DNA from: Ascaphus truei
Taxonomy: Eukaryota > Chordata > Amphibia > Anura > Ascaphidae
Reading direction: 5' to 3'
Assembly (NCBI GenBank): GCA_036426205.1
Contig: CM071568.1
Location: forward strand, 218,905,216 to 218,969,215
Length of the DNA stretch: 64,000 bases
The notes under the pieces were generated by a model. It saw only the letters and a program-made list of their open reading frames with translations. It made no database searches and had not been told where the DNA came from. Positions 1 to 11,629 of this stretch are shown in pieces. How positions within the stretch are numbered: position 1 is the first letter of the stretch; each line of letters opens with the position of its first letter. A program made the position numbers and the translations under genes.

Positions 1-1320
1 CGGCGTGAATAATATCACCTTGAAGGTAGTCTCTGTGCCTTGCGGTGGTGATCTGGACCCAGACCACAGCCCGCAACTACTGCGCAGCGTCCATCTGTGT
101 CCCTGACACTCTGAATGCTAAACGGGGCAGTGTCCCTGTCTAAGGGCCTGTCCCTGTAGCAATTATTCAACTTCATGAACTTTATATTCATTTTTGTTTA
201 ATACAATTTCTTGGCTTGTTTTTAGAGCACTGCACATTTTTTTCTTGTTTCCTGTAGAAGCCACAAACTGAACAGGGGAGTCGAGGCCTAGCTGGGGCCT
301 AACAGGGGGTCTATGGCCTAGTGCAGGGGCCTACTGACACCCTGCACCCTTACTCTCTGATGTCCCAGCTCCAACTGGTGTGGCTCACAGCGCGCCAAAA
401 GTATTTATCCTGGCCGCTGGGGATTGCTGTTTCGCGCCATGTGATCTAGCAGCCACTGTGTTGTAGTTTCCGTGGAGCCCATGGGTGTAATGGACACCTC
501 TGTGTACCTCTCTGCACATGCGCAAGGTGCACCAAGATGGCCGCCGCAACATAGAATCTGCACTGCACATGCGCGATCGACTCAAAGATGGCGTCGCCCT
601 GCTATGGGAACTGCCAATGCCTTCCGCGACCGGGTCGCCTGCCATAAGCTGCCGCAACACTCGGGGGCCAGGGGAGGTACCCTGCTATAAGTGTTTGATA
701 CAGTAACCATGTTTTTTTTTTTAAATGTGGTGCCCTTACTACATTTTCAGATGTGTTCTATTCAATTATATATAAATTCTTTCAAATAGTCACACAACTA
801 ACCAATAAAAATGTTTATTCCATTGTTTATATAAAACCTCTTTTGGGGATACAAATAAAGTGTTGAAAACCAGAGCATTTCTCAAAAAACAGGTGCTAAT
901 TGCATAACTTGATTAATATTGTAATTCAGCCCCTTTAAAAAAAAAAGAAGCTGTTTCTTCCATAATCACAGCATCATCTCTGATTACACCAGATGTTGCT
1001 ATAATATCTTCTCCTGCTACCTCCCACAGCCTGTCAGTGTTTTTTCAATTACTTACTGTACATAGCAATCATCATTGAAGCAGCTACCATAATACACAAA
1101 ATAGGCAAATTGTTTGATTTTATCGATGTCTTCTACTCAATAGCATTCAGCAAAGATTATTCCCCCAGAACATGAAAGTAAATAGATATGGGATTTTCTA
1201 TGATAATAATGGTGGACTTTCTGATACTGGCCAAAATTGGAATACAAATTCGACAAATCTTCCCTTTTTTTCGTACTGTTGTTTGAAGTCATTCTTTGAA
1301 AAACTGGGTAGTACACTCAG
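1..1320. other. No gene recognised; anonymous sequence
   Basis: Nothing coding was recognised. The open frames at 385-706 on both strands are short, overlap each other and show no known motif. A T-run near 711-722 could be the tail of an old retroelement, but no element body was identified. Confidence 0.4.
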
Positions 1321-1527
1321 CTTAAGTGTCAGATAAGGCTCTGTAGCAGTGTGGGGGTCAATGAGTATGGTGCTGGGCTGCTAGCACAACACATTCATGT
1401 GAATTGCAGCAAGAGCTAATTAGCCTCTCTGGTCAATAAAAGGTCGACAAAAGCAACGCTAGTACTCAAGCCTGGATAGAGAGTGCATGGCGCAACTCTG
1501 CTTAACTGATTATAGAACTGGGGAGGA

Positions 1528-1798
1528 TTAGGCTGCGGCTCCACTGGCGCTGAGCGCGCGGTGCTTGCCGCTTTTAATTACATAAATCTTTATGTGTACG
1601 TACATATGCTCGCTCACTCAAGCTTGGCGCTTGAGTAAACCAAAAAAAATAAGTTTCAAGCGCGCTCAATATGCCCCTCATGCCCCCCTGTGCGCGCTTG
1701 CAAAATAGCAAGAACACCCGGCGCTCATGCTTGGAGAGCTGGTGACGTCACCGCTCTCAAGCATGAGCGAGGTCAGCGCCATCGGGGTAGCAGCCTAA
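1528..1798. mobile_element. MITE with TTAGGCTGCGGC terminal inverted repeats
   Basis: The left end reads ttaggctgcggctccactgg and the right end reads ccatcggggtagcagcctaa, which are inverted repeats with mismatches. The inner part is also self-complementary: tcatgcttggagagc faces gctctcaagcatgag around a tgacgtca centre. At 271 bases with no coding capacity, it is a non-autonomous DNA transposon or foldback element. Its termini resemble the 'taaggctgcgc' elements at 7569-8744. Confidence 0.6.
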
Positions 1799-2384
1799 AA
1801 AGTCACTAATGTGAGTAAGGTTCAAACAGGGCATTTAGGTGGAGATGTGCAAGGTAGAACAAGCTGTATTATTTTCATTGCCGTTTTTGAGTTTTGTATA
1901 TATGTTTGTACTGCAATAAAGGCTGCTCTGAGGAGTGGCTGATTTTGAGCTCTGCGGTGTCTACGTCAACAACGTAGTGCTGAATCCACCCTGCTACAGG
2001 CTCCTCTAAACACTATTCTGCATGGTAAAGTCGGGAATACAAAACAGCCATAAGAATAACCAAAGGGAACTATGTTACCCCAGCCCTGGATGTACTGTGT
2101 AATGTTTTATTTGAGCATAACAAACGACATGCTGGAATCTTAATATTTGAGTTCCTAAGGGGCCCTTCCTCAGGCATATCAGGACGTATACTGAGTCCAC
2201 AAGTATATAGAGACAAAAAGTGTGCCAAAAATAATGGGCAGAGGAGGAGGCGGGGCGACGGGACGGTGAATGGCAGCTTAGTGGCAGAGCTCCAGTCCCA
2301 CCGGCGCCTATAAATCAATTTAAAGCAACAACAGCGGGTGTTTATTACCCATTCTCCCACGAAAGTACGTCTAAACGTCTAGAG

Positions 2385-3416
2385 ATGGCAACGGTAAAAA
2401 CACTCAGGAAAAAAAACCAGCCGGTCAGCACATACTTTAAAAGCAAAGAATCGGCAAATACAAGCAAAGCAGGGACCCCAGCACCTCCACCATGCTCTGA
2501 CCCAGAGATGGAGTTAGCAGATGATGACCCTGAATCGGAGGACTTAGAAATCATGTGCCGCAAGTACATGAAAGAATTCTGCACCCACATGAAGAAATTC
2601 TTCAAATCTGAGCTGTGGGCATTGCGCAAAGATGTGGACGCATTAGGAGAGAGGACTGATGCCCTAGAGACCAAAGCAGATGAGACCACAGGAACCTTAA
2701 CAACTATCCAGTCCCAGATCTTTACATTAACACAGCAAGTTAAAACCCTGGAGGACAAGATTGAAGACGGGGAGAACAGAGACCGGAGATGCAATATTAG
2801 ATTGCAAGGGGTCCCTGAGAGTATCACAGATCCTGAGGAATTTACAGCAGGCTGGCTGGAACAGTTATTCCCGGACAAGACAGGGGGGAGCGCCTCCTGG
2901 ATAGATGTCATCGGGCACTGAGAGGAAAGCCCCAAAAAGGAGACCCCCCAGAGACATAGTGCTACGCTTCCACCACTACCGGGTCAAAGAAGAAACATGC
3001 AGAATCTCTAGGGAATCTAAGGTGATGGAATTCAACCAGGTTAAGTTCCAGGTATATCAGGACTTGTCCCCTGCTACCATAGCTAAAAGGCGTGCACTAG
3101 CCCCAGTCACAAGAATTCTAAGAGAAAGGGATGTGCGCTACCATTGGCTATTCCCTGCGCTTTAATGGTATTAAAGAATGGGGTAGCTCACACTCTGAAA
3201 AGCGTGGACGATAGTGCAGATTTCCTTAAAAGTGTGGGAGTTTCAGAGCCTTCTTTAAGCCCCCCCAGACTGACAGCAGCCAAAGATGGCGCCCCTGCTC
3301 CCATGTGGAACAGAGTGAGACCCAGCCATGCGGAGATCCGCTCTACGGGGGGGGGGAGGGGGAGGCTAGCTCTCCATAAAGTGATCCCACGCATTATTAA
3401 CCCACCAAAGACTTAG
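2385..3416 (+). pseudogene. L1-family LINE ORF1 (Transposase_22 type), frameshifted
   Basis: This is the RNA-binding chaperone ORF of an L1-clade retrotransposon. The first frame (2385-2921) opens with MATVKTLRKKNQPVSTYF. It has an acidic, Pro-rich N-terminus, then a coiled coil at about residues 70-130 with heptad-like Leu/Ala spacing, then the hallmark ENRDRRCNIRLQGVPE at the start of the RRM-like domain. Reading continues in other frames: a short stretch near 2905-2950, then PPRDIVLRFHHYRVKEE (2950-3165), then the C-terminal domain with VLKNGVAHTLKSVDDSADFL (about 3150-3270). At least three frameshifts (near 2900, 2950 and 3150) mean it is dead. No ORF2 follows: GC-rich and simple-repeat DNA comes next, so the copy is truncated or rearranged. 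The antisense open frame 2345-2935 is a shadow. Confidence 0.85.
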
Positions 3417-3619
3417 CCAATGTTACCTGTACTGAGAACCCCCCGTCCGGAACAACATGGATTACCTTCGGATACATATTTGGACACTGGCAATGGAATA
3501 CCTTACCCATGATCTGCATGTGTTTTTAAAGTGGCGCCCAACTTGCCTTGCTCCTTCCTCGTATCGGGCGGGAGGGACTCTGATTTTCTCGGGCTATCCA
3601 GATGACGTCATGGAGAACC

Positions 3620-3950
3620 GCCCACTTCTCGCGAGATCGGGACACAGACTGTGGAGGCTGCCGCGCCTTCCAGTGACGTCGCGGCGCCTTCCGGTGACGT
3701 CGCGGCAGCGAGGGAGGGACCAGAGGAGGCCCTGAACAGGAGAACTGCAGAGGCAGATGCAGGGGACCTACCCCAGCGGCTGTGGCGTCCCTCCCTCGAC
3801 GCTGACGGGGATGCTCTGATGCGCCGCAGCCCCTACGGTCACGGAGCGGGCCCTGGATGTGCAGGGAGGGTGGGGGGGATGAGAGATGTGCGGGGAGGAG
3901 GCGGATGAGAGATGTGCGGGGGGGAGGGGGATGAGAGATATGCGGGGGGG
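3620..3950. other. GC-rich segment before the gap
   Basis: This GC-rich segment has two near-identical copies of a cttccagtgacgtcgcggcg-type unit (about 3667-3705) and then G-rich repeats. No gene is supported. The long Ser/Leu/Pro open frames across it are read from low-complexity DNA and Ns. Confidence 0.5.
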
Positions 3951-4049
3951 NNNNNNNNNNNNNNNNNNNNNNNNNNNNNNNNNNNNNNNNNNNNNNNNNN
4001 NNNNNNNNNNNNNNNNNNNNNNNNNNNNNNNNNNNNNNNNNNNNNNNNN
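3951..4049. other. Assembly gap (99 Ns)
   Basis: A run of 99 N characters sits inside a purine-rich simple repeat, probably a region the assembler could not resolve. True length is unknown. Confidence 0.99.
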
Positions 4050-4505
4050 GGGGAGAGAGCAATGGGGGGGAGAGAGAGCAATGGGGGGGGAGAGAGCAAT
4101 GGGGGGGAGAGAGAGAAAGCAATGGGGGAGAGAGAGAGAGCAATGGGGGGAGAGAGAGAGAGAGAGAGAGACCAATGGGGGGAGAGAGGTGGGAAGGGGG
4201 GAGAGAGGAGGGAAGGGTGGGAGAGAGGAGGGAAGGAGGGTAGAGAGGAGGGAAGGGGGGAGAGAGGGGAAGGAAGGGGGAGAGAGGGGAAGGAAGGGGG
4301 AGAGAGGGGAGGGAAGGGGGTAGAGAGAAAATGGAGACACACACAAAGACACACACAAAGAGACACACAGAGAGAGAGAGAGACAGACACATACAGAGAC
4401 ACACACAGAGAGACACATACAAAGAGAGACACACAAAGACACAGAGAGAAAGAGAGACACACACACAGAGACGCACAGACACACATACAGATACAGAGAC
4501 AGCCC
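4050..4505. repeat. Purine-rich simple repeats, (GGGGAGAGAGAGCAAT)n then (ACACAGAG)n
   Basis: The first part repeats ggggagagagagcaatg-like units. The middle part repeats gggagagaggggaaggaa-like units. The last part (about 4330-4500) is a CA/GA mixture. These give long spurious open frames on both strands with no real coding content. Confidence 0.9.
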
Positions 4506-4519
4506 CTATACAGCCAATG

Positions 4520-4631
4520 ACATGCCCCTCCCGTAATAGCCACACACCCTCCCATAATAGCCACGCCCTTCCGCTCCTGCTCTAAAAAATTTGCATGAGC
4601 GAGCTCAGCGGCAGCGGGGCCACAGCCTAAA
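4520..4631. mobile_element. Partial copy, right end of the 'cagcctaa' MITE family
   Basis: The sequence gagctcagcggcagcggggc followed by cacagcctaa matches the right end of the element at 1528-1798. The left end was not found; simple repeats and the assembly gap lie upstream. Confidence 0.45.
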
Positions 4632-5242
4632 GGTTCACATACTTTGCACACATGGATATTGGTTGTTGAAACATTTGTGGATAAATACATGTTGAAAATG
4701 TATCATGTTTCTGTATAATTTGTTTGATCAGGTTATCTTTATCTATTATTAGGACTTAGATTAAGATCTAATAACATTTTAGGTGTAAAATATGTGAAAA
4801 TCCCAAGTGATTCACAAACGTTTTGTTGGCAACTGTATATAAATGTGTGTCATCTGCAGAACGTGATATTTAAAGCAGCAACCTGCTCTACTCGTCATAA
4901 AAGTAAGTGCCTTTTTGAGTGGATTACTACTTTAAACCCAATGAAGTTAATTAGGTCAACAACTTCCTTCCTTGGCACTTGAAATGTGTGTGCAATTAGT
5001 TCTTTTTGTGCAATTGTTTGTATAGCATTTTACTGATATTCTTAGTGAATCCCAGGTTAACTTGTAAATTATACTAAATGCTTCTAAATTTAAGAATGAA
5101 TTATATTGTTTCTCACACTCTATTGACCGTTAGTGAATAGAGGCTAGAACGTCTTCATGCATCAAAGCTAAGAAATGCAATGTGTGACTGACAATTCTAG
5201 CATCAATTCCACAGCACAATAAGTATTTAGAATACTGTAAAC

Positions 5243-5376
5243 ATAGGGCCATATTTGCAAAGCAATTAACTGCCACAAACACCTTCTATCACTGGAAAAC
5301 ACCTTACAGCCCATTTAAGTTAATGAGCTACAAGGTGTCTTCCAGTGCCAAAAGGTACCTTATGGAAGAAGACTGC
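5243..5376. repeat. Short dispersed palindromic repeat ('cacctta..gccatt' family)
   Basis: The centre folds: ggaaaacaccttacagccca faces a sequence ending in tacaaggtgtcttcc. Related copies with the same arms occur at about 6870-7005, 10140-10252 and 41955-42115, with a possible one at 16815-16900. Copies tend to begin with a gggccatatttac-like end. This is probably an old MITE family. Confidence 0.5.
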
Positions 5377-5397
5377 TTATAGGAACCGATAGGCATG

Positions 5398-5512
5398 GAG
5401 TCATGAAGCCACGATGCGGGATATCACACCTGATCTAGCGGTAGCTGCCTTGACTTGAATGGTAGATACCATCAGATCAGGCATCATGTCCTGCATCACA
5501 GCTTCATGACTC
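5398..5512. repeat. 115-bp hairpin element
   Basis: The left arm starts gagtcatgaagccacgatgc and the right arm ends in tgcatcacagcttcatgactc. Inner arms cctgatct and agatcagg also pair. It has no coding capacity and is a probable MITE. Confidence 0.6.
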
Positions 5513-6189
5513 ACGGTCATAGCTGTTTCACATATAAAAGATACAAATGATCTTATCTTAGAGATAAAAGTGATTAATTGTTAAACATGGACAAACAATA
5601 CAATTTAATACTGTAGTTCACATTTTCAGAACATCTTTCAGTTTAGGTCTTTGCTGCTTCAACCAATACCAACAGAGGCTTTCTAGAAAGTGCATGCTAT
5701 CCTTAGAAATCAAATTTGCTGTTCATTAATTACAATACGTAAATAAATTCAATGGTTTGGGAGACATTTACACTGTTAAAAGCCAATTAGTGTAAATAAA
5801 ACATTTGAATGCCTATGTATATACGTTTTAGCTTATCCTTTTGGCTTTTCTTCTCTCAACTGATTACATACTGTATCTCAGGAAGCATGATTCAGATTAA
5901 TGACATCAATCCCTTTATAGTGATTTGATAATGGTCCTAGGAAAATAGGGTAAAAAATCCCCAAAGCATGATTAGGGGTATAATTTTCATATGAAGTTTC
6001 TAAGAATCTGACCTGCTTTAATTTCTTTTCTATACACATATTCTTGCTCTTAAAAAACCATCGTCTCCTTACAGATTATTTTGTATTTTACAATGACGCT
6101 ATTTGTAATGTTTTTTTGTGTGAAACAGCAATGTATTCATCTATTGAAACAATGGTATTTTACTGATACCATGAGCTGTTGTAGATATA

Positions 6190-6515
6190 AGATATGACAT
6201 ATTAAGGCAGCGGTGCACAAACTGGGGGGTGTGAGAATATCTAGGGGGGTCGCGGCGGTTACAGAGCACCGCACTCTTCCCACAGCATTTAAATTAAATG
6301 CTGGGGTAGGCATGAGGCCTCTGTAGCTTCCTTCCTGCTCTCTGCTGGGTCTTTGGCGACGTGTTGCCATGGCAACGCGTGTCAAAGGACGTGGCGGGGT
6401 CACGTGATGTCACATGACCTGCGATGTCATTTGACGCCGAGTCATTGGCAAGGGGGACACGAACTTTGTGGCTGCAGGGCACGGGGGCACAGCTCAAGAA
6501 GTTTGCGCAACCCCA
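6190..6515. repeat. Probable dispersed repeat beginning gcagcggtgcacaaactgg
   Basis: This is a GC-rich island in AT-rich DNA with a short palindrome around tcacgtgatgtcacatgacc. The overlapping open frames on both strands have no recognisable domain. It resembles a repeat type I recall from frog genomes, but I cannot confirm a family. Confidence 0.3.
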
Positions 6516-7568
6516 TATTAAGGCATACCTTAAAGTATTTTCTTTTCAATGTATAATTTAATTTATGGAGGACTGAGGATAACATGAGCAAACAATGTAA
6601 TGAATTGCCTTTGTAGAGGCAACCCTGTGCTTTTATACATGACCAATACTTGAAGAGGCCAACATAAATGAAAAACAATCAGGTTACTGTACACCGTTTT
6701 AGAAAAAAATGTATTTATTAATATTATATCTTACATCACACTGATGATGGCCCCATAGTGGACAGAGACCTTGGTGTCCTATTCCATGTTTTGTAAGGTG
6801 CAGTATTTATTAATGAAAGTTTGTTTTTCTAAAGAAGTGTGCAGCAATCTTATTATTTTTGAGACTGAAACCCATATTTACTGAGCAGTCTCCTGCTATA
6901 AGATATCTTCCAGTGCTGAAAGCCATTTGACTTGAATGGGCTATAAGGTGTTTTCCATGACTGTGAGCTGATTTTTAGCCAAAGAACTCTTAGTACTGTA
7001 AATATAACCAGGTAATGATTTATATATTACTGCATCCTACAGTTGATGAAGCTACTGTACTGTATATTGAATTACTTTTGTAAGTTAGGCCTGAAGATAT
7101 CACTTATTTAAAATAGTTCAAACAGTACGCACTGTACAAATGAATGTAGAAAATATGGTCTTGAAAAAATGTTTCACATTCGCAACATAGTGTATACTTT
7201 TAAACTAACTTACATGGGTTCTTCACAGATGTCCTAATGCATATGTTTTCAATACCTCACAAGTATCTTCTTTAGAACAAGTTCTTGTAAACCAGAGGAA
7301 GGCAATTATGGGGTCTCCAAAGCTCATAGTCAGGAGTGCCCCTGGGGGGGTCCTGAAACCTAGTCTCTCTTGCTCCCAGCCTGATGTTCTCTCGGTATGC
7401 CACTGGCACTGCTGTTTATCCGCTGCCATTCCTGCAGAGAGCTCTCTGAGCTTGTCAATTGCCTTATATCCGGCACCTATACTTTAGCCAGGCCTTTATA
7501 AAACCTCTGCTTCCTCTTCTTGTTTATTGTGTTTCCGACTGTAAACAAGCTTGCAGCCTCTTCGTGCC

Positions 7569-7873
7569 TAAGGCTGCGCTTATAGTGCCTTGCGACAGCA
7601 ATGCGACGCTGCTCCGAATCAAATACACTGACCCCATTGCAAGCGTTTATAGTAAGTGCGACAGCAACGGAGCGACGGAGCAACGGAAAAATTTTAAGCC
7701 AGGTCTATTTGATTTTTTAGAGACAGTCGCCACATGACTGTCTCTAAACCAATTAGAAACCGCGGCCCGTCCCCTGGCGACAGTCGCTCAAAAACAAATT
7801 ATACGTTTCGCTAGTGGCGATGGCGACCGCTGACATTATCGGTCGCGTCGCCAGCACTATAAGCGCGGCCTTA
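7569..7873. mobile_element. MITE with taaggctgcgcttatagtg TIRs (copy 1)
   Basis: The left end is taaggctgcgcttatagtgc and the right end is gcactataagcgcggcctta, giving inverted repeats of about 20 bases with one or two mismatches. The interior is rich in cgac/gtcg words that are themselves partly palindromic. At 305 bases with no coding capacity, it is a non-autonomous DNA transposon. Its right end overlaps the left end of the next copy by a few bases. Confidence 0.75.
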
Positions 7874-8417
7874 GGCTGCGCTTATAGTGCTGGCTGCGGC
7901 TACGGATGACGTCACCCGTCTCTGTAGCCCTTGTGAAAGTTGTAATTTGAGTTTTGGAGATGTTTCTTGCTACAAGGGGAGTGACATCAGGCAAGGGGGA
8001 AGGCAGAATGGCGGAGACAAGAGCAAGGGGGAAGGCTGAAATGGAGAGGAGTTGTAATTTCTGTTTGTATGTTGAATTTACTTTACTTTTACTTTAAATT
8101 ACGGGAGAATTTACTATTTTAAAGTTGTTAATATAGTGTGTTTCACTTGACAGAACACACAATCACACAATCTTACACACACAATTACACACACACAATC
8201 ACACACATACCCCCTCTCCCTGCATCAGAAGCTATCTGATTGGTTTATAGCCTGTCACATGGTGAGACCATCGCTGTAAAAATCTAATTCTACTGACTAC
8301 AGAGATATAGGTCGCTCCGTCGACGTCATGCCTACTATAAGCGCATGCGACGGTTTCAATGTATTTGTTTTGACTCAACGTCGCATCGCCGTTGCTGGCA
8401 CTATAAGCGCAGCCATA
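7871..8417. mobile_element. MITE with ttaggctgcgcttatag TIRs (copy 2)
   Basis: It begins ttaggctgcgcttatagtgc directly at the end of copy 1 and ends tggcactataagcgcagcca. About 547 bases. It carries an internal CA-rich microsatellite (cacacaatc units, about 8155-8215). An internal ctactataagcgcatgcgac may be the right end of an older nested copy. Confidence 0.65.
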
Positions 8418-8425
8418 GGCAAAGC

Positions 8426-8744
8426 TAAGGCTGCGCTTACAGTATTGGCGACATCACAAGCCTGTCGCGGGTGCCCATAGTGGGCTCGATCGCGACGGTG
8501 CTGAGCTGCGACATGGCGACCAAAATAGCTGAAGCCAAGGTTTTTTGTCTTGGTCAGCGATGGCAGCGTGACGTCAGCGTCACGTGAACGGTTCAGCAAA
8601 TGAGGGCAAACCACTCATGGCCACGCCACTGCCACACCCCCGTCGCCCTCCCAAGGTCTCCAGCACCAAATACAACTTTCGTTTATAGTGACGTGCGGCG
8701 TCAGCAGTCGCGAGCACGTCACCGTTACTATAAGTGCGGCCTTA
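8426..8744. mobile_element. MITE with taaggctgcgcttacag TIRs (copy 3)
   Basis: The left end is taaggctgcgcttacagtat and the right end is gttactataagtgcggcctta. About 319 bases. Lying in tandem with copies 1 and 2, it makes a three-element cluster, which suggests a preferred insertion site or insertion into related ends. Confidence 0.7.
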
Positions 8745-9119
8745 ATGATAACAAGAAACCAGACTTCTTTGTGTCAGTGCTCAAGCTGCAAATGTAACAT
8801 AGATTGATGAATCACTTATGTAGAGACAGGACCGTATAAATCAAAGTGTATGCCAATGTGTTGGTGCATGACTGAGCTAATAGAGAAGGAGTATATAGAT
8901 ACCAAGGGCTATAGACAAGGAAGCCTGTATATAAACAATCTCTCCTATCAGTTACCCTGGAGAACTCCTTAGAGCTACACACAATGTATACACATGGCTT
9001 CCCATGTCAGTAAAGAGTATGGTTACTCAGGACCGGTACACTCTGCAGACTGCCCTGTAGATTCACGTGCATCACGCTGGGAAGACTTACCAGTAGAGGA
9101 CCCAAGTGGAAAAAATAGT

Positions 9120-9272
9120 GGAGAACTGTGAGAGTAAGTGAATAACAGAAGGGGGCCCACGAACCTTGGATGGGTTAAAAAATACCTTTTATTAATCTGG
9201 CGACATCAGGAGAAAAGATGTGATACTCGGATGCGTTTCGCGCTACAGCGCTTTGTCAAGTGCGGCCTTATA
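9120..9272 (-). mobile_element. PLE pLTR fragment with degenerate hammerhead, fused to a MITE end
   Basis: On the reverse strand, 9229-9260 reads ttgacaa, a GCGC stem II hairpin, then gaaacgcatcc, which is a degenerate hammerhead core. The upstream part (accttttattaatctgg) looks like the start of a PLE terminal repeat. The fragment ends at a gtgcggcctta, the right terminus of the MITE family at 7569-8744, so two repeats appear to be joined. Confidence 0.5.
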
Positions 9273-9622
9273 CCAACATCTGTGGCCACGCGCATTCATG
9301 CAATAGCCTCCCGCACTCCTGCAGCCTCAGCGATCTGTGCACATGTCTGCAGGAGATTGGGGAGCAATGGGGAGGCATGTCGGAGGCATGTCCGAGGCAT
9401 GGCGGATGCGTCACGAAGCTGGTTCGTCCTCATTGGCTGAACCAGCTCACGTGACGCTGACATCGCGTTGCAGCTGCCTGAATTATCAAAATCCCTTGAC
9501 TCCTCAAAACACTGCATCGCCAGCAGGCATGCAGGCACTTGGCTAACTACTTTAGCCAAGTACTGAATAGTGTCTGACGTCCGCACGCACATAGTGACGC
9601 CAGCAGTATAAGCTCAGCCTTA
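9273..9622. mobile_element. Partial MITE of the 'ggctgcgcttata' family
   Basis: It ends in cagcagtataagctcagcctta, matching the right terminus of the copies at 7569-8744. A matching left terminus was not found. The overlapping open frames are not supported as genes. Confidence 0.4.
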
Positions 9623-9904
9623 CTGTTACTGTGTACCAGACCCCTTCAGACCTTACTACATTGCTCCTCTGTTGTCTTGACCTCTGCCTGTTTCCTGACC
9701 ATTCGTACCTGCCTGGTGCCCGCATCTGATCACTGTCTGTTTCCTGACCATCGTTACCTGCCTGCCTCGGACCACTGCCTGTCCACTGACCATCACAACT
9801 GGCTTGACAGCCTATCCCAGCAACAGAACTCCAGTCCTGCATTCACTGCCCCCTGACACCAATGTTCTATTACTTTTCCACAAAATCCACTTATTTTGCC
9901 CATT

Positions 9905-10022
9905 AAGGTCCAGATCCACAAAAGGGTGCTAAGTTTTAACATGCCTCAGCTCTCATTCAAAGGAATAGGAGTAAAGGTGTGCTAAAACTTACAGTATCAC
10001 CTTTTTGTGGATCTAGGCTTAA
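9905..10022. mobile_element. 118-bp MITE with ggtccagatccacaaaagg TIRs
   Basis: The left end is taaggtccagatccacaaaa and the right end is tttttgtggatctaggctta. The centre gctaagttttaac faces gtgctaaaacttac. The whole unit folds as one hairpin. A right-end fragment of the same type (ctttgtggatctaggctta) lies at about 44022-44042. Confidence 0.7.
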
Positions 10023-11136
10023 AAGTCGTAATTGATAAGTTATATAGCAGTTTACTATTTATGAAAAATATTAATTAAGAATGAATAGGTCCATCTTATT
10101 AAAAATAGCTGCTATTATTATTTTTTTATTGAACTTTGTAATTGATACAGAACTCTATGGAAATGCCAGAGGACACCTTATAGGCCATTCAAGTGAATTG
10201 GCCGTAAGGAGTTTCCCGTCGGTGTTTCATTGGAAGAGCATTGCTTAGTAAATATACCCCCATATTTCCAGAAGGACATAAATGAATGATATATTATGCA
10301 AAGAAGAGCTAGTAAAATGATGCATGTTCTACATCAAAAACTTTAATAGAAATGACTAAAGAATCTTAATATGTACATGAATAAGAATACCAGGTGTTAA
10401 AGTAGTTTAAAAGCAAAATGCTCATTGTTTTTTTGTTTTTAGAGTAAGCAGGTATTGCTAAGGAATAGATATACAGTAGCAAGTGCAACGATAGGGAGTA
10501 AAAGTGCAAACTGTAGGACCAAAACAAAAAGTAAACAATAATAACTGCTTGACTAGAAAGAATATTCAGTTCACAATTCAAGTAAAGAAAAAGCAAAAAA
10601 AAAAGAATTTTATGAATGTTTTATACTAAATGTTATTGATACAGAGAATCAGGTTTACGGTACTGTAAACAAAGTAATGGAAAAGCCATTTTAAATGCAC
10701 ATATTTATGTAGTTTAAATTGGTTTCTGAATCACTTTTAATTAGTCTGCCCCACCAAAAATAACCTAAAAAAGTTTTCTCACATAAGCATCTATGAATTT
10801 AGCCTCAATCAAGCCTCTCCATCAATGAGAAGCAAGAAGAGTTCTGAAAAGTTCCTGAATGTACCACACAAAGTCGAAGATACCTAAAGAAAAATACAGT
10901 ATACACTTGCTGTCAGTTCAACATATGGTACTTAGCAGCAGTTTTTCCTGCATGATGCTTGAGAGTAGGTGGCAGGATTTAACATGTAGTAGCTTTATTT
11001 CTTTAATTTTTCTAGGCATTCGTTGGCCCTTCTCGTCTTAAATTTACACCCATTAGAAATCGGGTTTACAAATTGTTCCAAATGTTTAGACTAGTTCTAA
11101 TTAAACCGTGTTTCTATAAGTGTTAAATGTACTCAC

Positions 11137-11347
11137 GTGAGGTTTCGTGGCTAGATGACTATAAATCACTGCATTTTTGTTGGCCTCTACAAAATATTTT
11201 TGAGCTCGTTTTCTCTCACGCTCCAGTTTTTTCTCTATTGCAAGCTGACAAGAGGATAAACCATCCACATATTTCATCATGACATCTGATATTATTGAAC
11301 AGACTTCTACTATGTCGGGACGAAGCTCTGAGTCTGATGTCAAACAC
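11137..11347 (-). CDS. NEK10: NEK10-like exon, end of kinase domain and coiled coil
   Basis: This 211-base exon on the reverse strand runs from a cttaatag acceptor to a gtgagt donor. It completes RCLTSDSELRPDIVEV, where the Arg before PDI is the conserved kinase subdomain XI residue, and continues with SIISDVMMKYVDGLS. It then enters a charged, probably coiled-coil stretch with EKKLERERKRAQKYF. NEK10 has a coiled coil directly after its catalytic domain, which fits. The exon ends in phase 0 after KPH. Only 282 bases of intron separate it from exon 11630-11700. I could not find the next downstream exon with confidence between 1 and 11136. Confidence 0.9.
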
Positions 11348-11629
11348 CTATTAAGGTAAGCATGAGTTGATTTGTTACAGTATACAGTTTTAATAGTATC
11401 AAAAATAGGTCTACATACAGTAAGATAGGTAAAGAAAAATTACTTACCAAAAGTAACACTAGTTACCAAAGTTTTCCAGCAAAGACCAAAACCTCCCAAA
11501 TGTGGTAAGGTACATTTGAACAATAGTTTTTTCTTCTAAACATTCCATGAATTGGTAAATTAAAGTAATTGTGAAGAAATAGATGGGGGGAGATGAGGGA
11601 ATATGCCAGCAAATTATTTAATACATTAC

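Larger units (their letters stand above)
4640..6190. other. No gene recognised; AT-rich DNA with small repeats
   Basis: Apart from the dispersed palindromic repeat at about 5243-5376 and a short hairpin at 5398-5512, nothing is recognised. No splice-flanked coding sequence was found. Confidence 0.4.

Noticed and set aside
2150..2190. Hammerhead-like string on the reverse strand (cctgaggaagggccccttagg)
   Set aside because: CTGAGGA and a stem II-like hairpin are present, but no GAAA follows; insufficient.
2345..2935. 196-codon reverse open frame
   Set aside because: Antisense shadow of the L1 ORF1 coding strand.
3526..4690. Long Ser/Leu/Pro- and Val/Cys-rich reverse open frames of 238-339 codons, and Arg/Glu/Gly-rich plus-strand frames
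   Set aside because: They are translations of simple repeats and of the run of Ns; no domain, no codon bias, and they occur in several frames at once.
10827..10873. Possible further NEK10 exon on the reverse strand after a tttctttag acceptor
   Set aside because: None of the three frames resembles the region expected after the coiled-coil start, and the frame in phase stops quickly.
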